Origin: an uncultured Coriobacteriales bacterium
GTDB taxonomy: Bacteria; Actinomycetota; Coriobacteriia; Coriobacteriales; UMGS124
Length of the DNA: 9,700 nucleotides
Assembly: GCA_934662525.1 (NCBI GenBank)
Contig: CAKUKJ010000060.1
Span: forward strand, 1-9,700
Direction: 5' to 3'
Positions 7,332-9,700 of this stretch are shown here, in pieces. Below the pieces are notes generated by a model. That model saw nothing but the letters and a program-made list of their open reading frames with translations, had not been told where the DNA came from and did not search any database. Every line of letters starts with the position of its first letter. The stretch's first letter is position 1. A program made the position numbers and the translations under genes.

Positions 7332-7360
7332 TTGCAACACACGCAAGGTTGGGGCACTAT
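7332..7360 (+). promoter_or_regulatory. Possible promoter of the riboswitch-symporter transcript
   Basis: TTGCAA (7332-7337) is a fair -35 and CACTAT (7355-7360) a weak -10 at 17-base spacing, which would start the transcript near 7367, just before the riboswitch region. A CTTGC/GCAAG inverted repeat (7331-7335 with 7343-7347) overlaps the -35. The location is right; the -10 match is only three of six. Confidence 0.35.
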
Positions 7361-7385
7361 AGGCACCGTGCTTTCGTTGAAGCTT

Positions 7386-7420
7386 TCGGAATGTCTCAGA
7401 GACAAACCGACGGCGGAGAA
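7386..7420 (+). promoter_or_regulatory. Degenerate (ghost) glycine aptamer 3' half upstream of the main aptamer
   Basis: TCTCAG (7394-7399), ACAAA (7402-7406), CCGAC (7407-7411) and GGAG (7415-7418) line up in order with CTCTCAGG, CAAA, GGAC and AGAGG of the complete aptamer that follows. The recognisable GCCGAAGG core of a first aptamer is absent upstream. This pattern suits a tandem riboswitch that has lost glycine binding in aptamer 1, or the vestigial ghost aptamers described for singlet glycine riboswitches. Confidence 0.4.
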
Positions 7421-7421
7421 A

Positions 7422-7507
7422 CCTCTGGAGAACTCTTAAGTGAGTGCCGAAGGGGCAAGGTCGCACCAAGCGGTGCAGGCTGAAACTCTCAGGCAAATGG
7501 ACAGAGG
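7422..7507 (+). promoter_or_regulatory. Glycine riboswitch aptamer
   Basis: The conserved glycine aptamer elements appear in order. P1 is CCTCT (7422-7426) with AGAGG (7503-7507). GGAGA (7427-7431) is the 5' core strand. An ACTC/GAGT hairpin follows (7432-7435 with 7442-7445). The core GCCGAAGGGGCAA is at 7446-7458. A GCACC/GGTGC hairpin closes the variable arm (7463-7467 with 7472-7476). CTCTCAGG (7486-7493), CAAA and GGAC (7499-7502) complete the core. The RNA senses glycine and here precedes an AGCS symporter gene by 120 bases, a pairing well known for this class. Whether it turns the gene on or off is discussed under findings. Confidence 0.88.
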
Positions 7508-7530
7508 CGGTGCGCAATGCGAGGCGTCAC

Positions 7531-7555
7531 GGCCAAGGCCGTTGCCTGGCCCTCT
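7531..7555 (+). promoter_or_regulatory. Candidate expression-platform hairpin of the glycine riboswitch
   Basis: GGCCA (7531-7535) and GGC (7537-7539) pair with GCC (7544-7546) and TGGCC (7547-7551): eight pairs with one bulged A and a CGTT loop. No T-run follows, so it is not a plain intrinsic terminator. CCTCT at 7551-7555 repeats the 5' strand of P1 exactly and could pair with AGAGG (7503-7507) instead. Confidence 0.35.
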
Positions 7556-7627
7556 CGCAGCGACGAGCCGACCTTGGTCCCTTCTCCAGCCGTACAGATG
7601 CGTGATACGACTTGGAAAGGAACGACC

Positions 7628-9049
7628 GTGCAAGAAGCCCTGCTCGAAATCGTGCAAACGATTAACAACTACCTCTCAAACTACGTGCTCATCGTGCTGC
7701 TCATCGGTGCGGGCCTGTTTTTCACCATCCGCACCCGAGGCGTGCAGTTCCGCTGCTTCGGCGAGGGCATGCGCCGCGTGTTCGGCAATTTCTCGCTCAA
7801 CGGCAAGAAGCATGACAGCGGCATGAGCTCCTTCCAGGCACTCGCCACCGCCGTGGCCGCCCAGGTGGGCACCGGCAACATCGTGGGCGCCTGCGGTGCC
7901 ATCCTCGTGGGCGGACCGGGCGCCATCTTCTGGATGTGGCTCATCGCCATCCTGGGCATGTCCACCAACTACGCCGAGGCGGTGCTTGCCCAGAAGACCC
8001 GCAAGGTCGATGCCGACGGCACCGTGCACGGCGGCCCGGTCTACTACATCAAGACGGTGTTCCACGGCAAGTTCGGCACGTTCCTGGCCGGCTTCTTCTC
8101 CGTTGCCATCATCCTGGCGCTGGGCTTCATGGGCTGCATGGTGCAGTCCAACTCCATCGCCTCCACCTGCGCCACCGCGTTCTCCATCCCCACGTGGGTC
8201 ATCGGCCTCATCGTTGCGGCCGTGGCGGGCTTCATCTTCCTCGGCGGCGTGAAGCGCCTCGCCGCCGTCACCGAGAAGGTCGTCCCCTTCATGGCCCTCA
8301 TCTACATCGTGGGCGGCCTGGCTGTGCTCGTCTCCCATGCCAGCCAGGTCCCTGCGGCCTTCGGCCTCATCTTTGAGTGCGCCTTCAACCCGCAGGCCCA
8401 AATCGGCGGCGTCACCTTCGGCATCATCGCGGCCATCTCTCAGGGCGCCAAGCGCGGCCTGTTCTCCAACGAGGCCGGCATGGGCTCCACCCCGCACGCC
8501 CACGCCATGGCCAACGTCAAGAACCCCCACGAGCAGGGCGTCGTCGCAATGATCGGCGTGTTCATCGACACCATCATCGTCGTCTCCATCACCGCCCTCG
8601 TCGTCATCACCATCCTCTACACCGGCGACGGCGTGCTCGCCCAGGGCCTCTACGACGGCGTCGACAAGACGAACATGGCCCAGCTCGCCTTCTCAAGCCT
8701 CATGGGCGGCAACCTCGGCAACATCTTCGTGGCCGTGTGCCTGCTGTTCTTCGCCTTCTCCACCATCCTCTCCTGGAACCTGTTCGCCAAGATCAACGTC
8801 ATCTACCTGTTCGGCAAGAAGGCTGTGCCCGTGTTCTCCGCCATCGCGCTTGTCTTCATCTTCCTGGGGTCGCTCCTCTCCAACGACCTCGTGTGGGAGC
8901 TTGCCGACATGTTCAACCAGCTCATGGTGCTGCCCAACGTCATCGCGCTCGTGGCCCTCTCAAGCACCGTGGCCATCTGCGCCAAGACGCGCGGCGAGAA
9001 GAGCGACCTGCCTGCCTTCGCCGAGGGCGCCGAGGTAGACCACAAATAA
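7628..9049 (+). CDS. AGCS-family alanine/glycine:cation symporter
   Basis: This is a 473-aa membrane transporter that brings in alanine or glycine with Na+ (or H+). Family marks are QVGTGNIVG (79-87), GGPGAIFWMW (95-104), NYAEAVLA (114-121), HGGPVYY (134-140) and KRGLFSNEAGMGSTPHAHA (275-293). About ten to eleven hydrophobic helices run from residue 17 to 450, the normal size for AGCS. GTG 7628 is preferred as start: GGAAAGG (7614-7620) lies seven bases before it and the conserved N-terminus (QEALLEIVQTINNYLS) begins there. The frame also stays open from ATG 7517, adding 37 residues unlike the family. The glycine riboswitch in its leader supports glycine, or glycine plus alanine, as substrate. 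A terminator follows 54 bases after the stop. Confidence 0.94.
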   Translation: MQEALLEIVQTINNYLSNYVLIVLLIGAGLFFTIRTRGVQFRCFGEGMRRVFGNFSLNGKKHDSGMSSFQALATAVAAQVGTGNIVGACGAILVGGPGAIFWMWLIAILGMSTNYAEAVLAQKTRKVDADGTVHGGPVYYIKTVFHGKFGTFLAGFFSVAIILALGFMGCMVQSNSIASTCATAFSIPTWVIGLIVAAVAGFIFLGGVKRLAAVTEKVVPFMALIYIVGGLAVLVSHASQVPAAFGLIFECAFNPQAQIGGVTFGIIAAISQGAKRGLFSNEAGMGSTPHAHAMANVKNPHEQGVVAMIGVFIDTIIVVSITALVVITILYTGDGVLAQGLYDGVDKTNMAQLAFSSLMGGNLGNIFVAVCLLFFAFSTILSWNLFAKINVIYLFGKKAVPVFSAIALVFIFLGSLLSNDLVWELADMFNQLMVLPNVIALVALSSTVAICAKTRGEKSDLPAFAEGAEVDHK

Positions 9050-9102
9050 ATGAACCACAAGCAAAGAGTGCGGTTCCACCTATAAAGCAGCACCCAACGC
9101 GC

Positions 9103-9147
9103 AAGAGCGCCCACCAGCCAATCAGGCCGGTGGGCGCTCTTCGTTTA
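9103..9147 (+). terminator. Intrinsic terminator of the symporter gene
   Basis: AAGAGCGCCCACC (9103-9115) pairs perfectly over 13 bp with GGTGGGCGCTCTT (9129-9141). The 13-base loop can add a GCC/GGC pairing. The T-tract after it is short (CGTTTA), so efficiency is uncertain, but position and stem strength fit. Confidence 0.8.
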
Positions 9148-9175
9148 AAGCAGCTTGCACTACAATCTCAATACG

Positions 9176-9191
9176 AATCATTGGTATGATT
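9176..9191. repeat. Small inverted repeat in the AT-richer gap
   Basis: AATCAT (9176-9181) and ATGATT (9186-9191) are a perfect inverted repeat around TGGT. The size suits an operator half-site pair, but nothing else confirms that. Confidence 0.3.
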
Positions 9192-9239
9192 TGTCGTTGC
9201 TTGCAACTTGCCAACCTGAATCCAAAAGACCTCCCTGGT

Positions 9240-9245
9240 GATAAT
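9240..9245 (+). promoter_or_regulatory. Possible -10 box for the HipA-like gene
   Basis: GATAAT matches the -10 consensus at five of six bases in an AT-richer stretch. No good -35 is found 16-18 bases upstream (TGAATC at 9217-9222 is poor). Transcription would begin near 9252, giving a leader of about 80 bases. Confidence 0.35.
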
Positions 9246-9251
9246 TCGTAA

Positions 9252-9285
9252 GTTCATGCAAGGGAGCCTTGCAGGCGAAATGAAC
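9252..9285. repeat. Nested inverted repeat at the presumed start of the HipA-like transcript
   Basis: TGCAAGG (9257-9263) and CCTTGCA (9267-9273) form a perfect 7-bp inverted repeat around GAG. Outside it, GTTCAT (9252-9257) is matched by ATGAAC (9280-9285), with an AGGCGAA bulge on the right side. It could be an operator over the transcription start or a leader RNA hairpin. Confidence 0.5.
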
Positions 9286-9332
9286 CCGAACCACGTTGCT
9301 CCAATCAGCGTGGGAAAGGATGGAAGTGACCG

Positions 9333-9700
9333 ATGACATGCAGACGCACCCTCATGTGCAAGGATCACCCCGTGGTGGAGTTCATCTACGACGAAGAAAT
9401 CCATGCGGTGACGAAGATAATCGATGTGCCCGGTCGTGAGTTCGCCCCGGCCGCACTCTTCGCCCCCGACAGCGGTCACCCCATCACACGCCGCACGCTC
9501 AACGACTGGTGGGCGGGCCGCGCCATCCCCTTCACACGTGACGACATGCGAAGGCTCAAGGAGGGACTGGGCATCTCCTCAACCATGGAGCTGCTCGAAA
9601 AGGGCATGGGCCTGTCGCTCTCCGACCGTTACTGGGTCAAGGAGGCGGGTGACCTGCGGGGCTGGGGCGAGGTCAACTTCTTCGACAACCCCTTCGGCGA
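9333..9700 (+). CDS. HipA-like / regulatory protein, N-terminal part (3' end outside window)
   Basis: The frame is open from ATG 9333 to the window end (122 complete codons). Recognisable blocks are a beta-rich start (CKDHPVVEFIYDEE, residues 9-22), then TLNDWWAGRAIPFTRDD (55-71), LLEKGMGLSLSDRYWV (87-102) and VNFFDNPFG (114-122). The order of RALN-WW-RxIP, GLSLSDxYW and NFFDNxF is, from memory, typical of short proteins in gut Clostridia and Coriobacteriia annotated as HipA-domain or excisionase-like, which are usually followed by a kinase-like HipA C-terminal part. GGAAG (9322-9326) is a plausible ribosome site six bases before the ATG; Met8 is an alternative start. The kinase residues, if any, lie beyond the window, so toxin or regulator activity is not shown. 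Confidence 0.65.
   Translation, partial: MTCRRTLMCKDHPVVEFIYDEEIHAVTKIIDVPGREFAPAALFAPDSGHPITRRTLNDWWAGRAIPFTRDDMRRLKEGLGISSTMELLEKGMGLSLSDRYWVKEAGDLRGWGEVNFFDNPFG

Noticed and set aside
7019..7405. Upstream extension of the DUF308 frame on the minus strand
   Set aside because: The added 129 residues have no membrane or domain character and would cross the likely promoter; MSEP at 7018 has a good ribosome site.
7011..7517. Minus-strand open frame of 168 codons in the intergenic gap
   Set aside because: No ribosome site or family resemblance; it runs antisense through the glycine riboswitch.
1..9700. CRISPR arrays, insertion sequences, prophage or att sites
   Set aside because: No regularly spaced repeats, transposase or integrase genes, or terminal repeats were found.

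Overview
The window is high-GC bacterial DNA with closely packed genes. Gene content and coding style suggest an anaerobic actinobacterium, most likely of the Coriobacteriia (Eggerthella/Olsenella/Collinsella relatives). The pointers are a four-domain 2-oxoacid:ferredoxin oxidoreductase, a riboswitch-controlled amino-acid symporter, and a HipA-like regulator of a type common in gut anaerobes. The taxonomic call is inference from these features; no rRNA or marker gene is present.

Layout. (1) 1-1619: the last two genes of an ABC import operon of the nitrate/sulfonate/taurine type, an ATPase cut by the window start and a permease with extra N-terminal membrane helices, followed by a terminator-like hairpin. 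(2) 1761-5017: three genes encoding a 2-oxoacid:ferredoxin oxidoreductase (fused gamma-delta, then alpha, then beta), joined by a 4-base overlap and a 3-base gap. (3) 5147-6316: a PLP aminotransferase of fold type I, ending at a strong 16-bp hairpin. (4) 6422-7018, minus strand: a six-helix DUF308/HdeD-type membrane protein convergent with the aminotransferase. (5) 7019-7627: a 609-base gap holding the minus-strand promoter, a stretch with nothing recognised, and a glycine riboswitch with a probable degenerate aptamer before it. (6) 7628-9049: an AGCS-family amino-acid:cation symporter, ending at a 13-bp terminator. (7) 9142-9332: an AT-richer regulatory gap with nested inverted repeats. (8) 9333-9700: the start of a HipA-like/regulatory protein cut by the window end.

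How the genes fit together. The aminotransferase can turn an amino acid into a 2-oxo acid, and the oxidoreductase can oxidise 2-oxo acids to acyl-CoA while reducing ferredoxin. The symporter brings in small neutral amino acids, and its leader contains a glycine aptamer. The window therefore reads as part of an amino-acid uptake and fermentation region. Shared regulation between the blocks is not shown.

No convincing new system is visible. The least routine items are the glycine-riboswitch leader with its possible ghost aptamer and switching element, the unusually long low-complexity linker inside the gamma-delta subunit, and the nested inverted repeat at the likely transcription start of the HipA-like gene.
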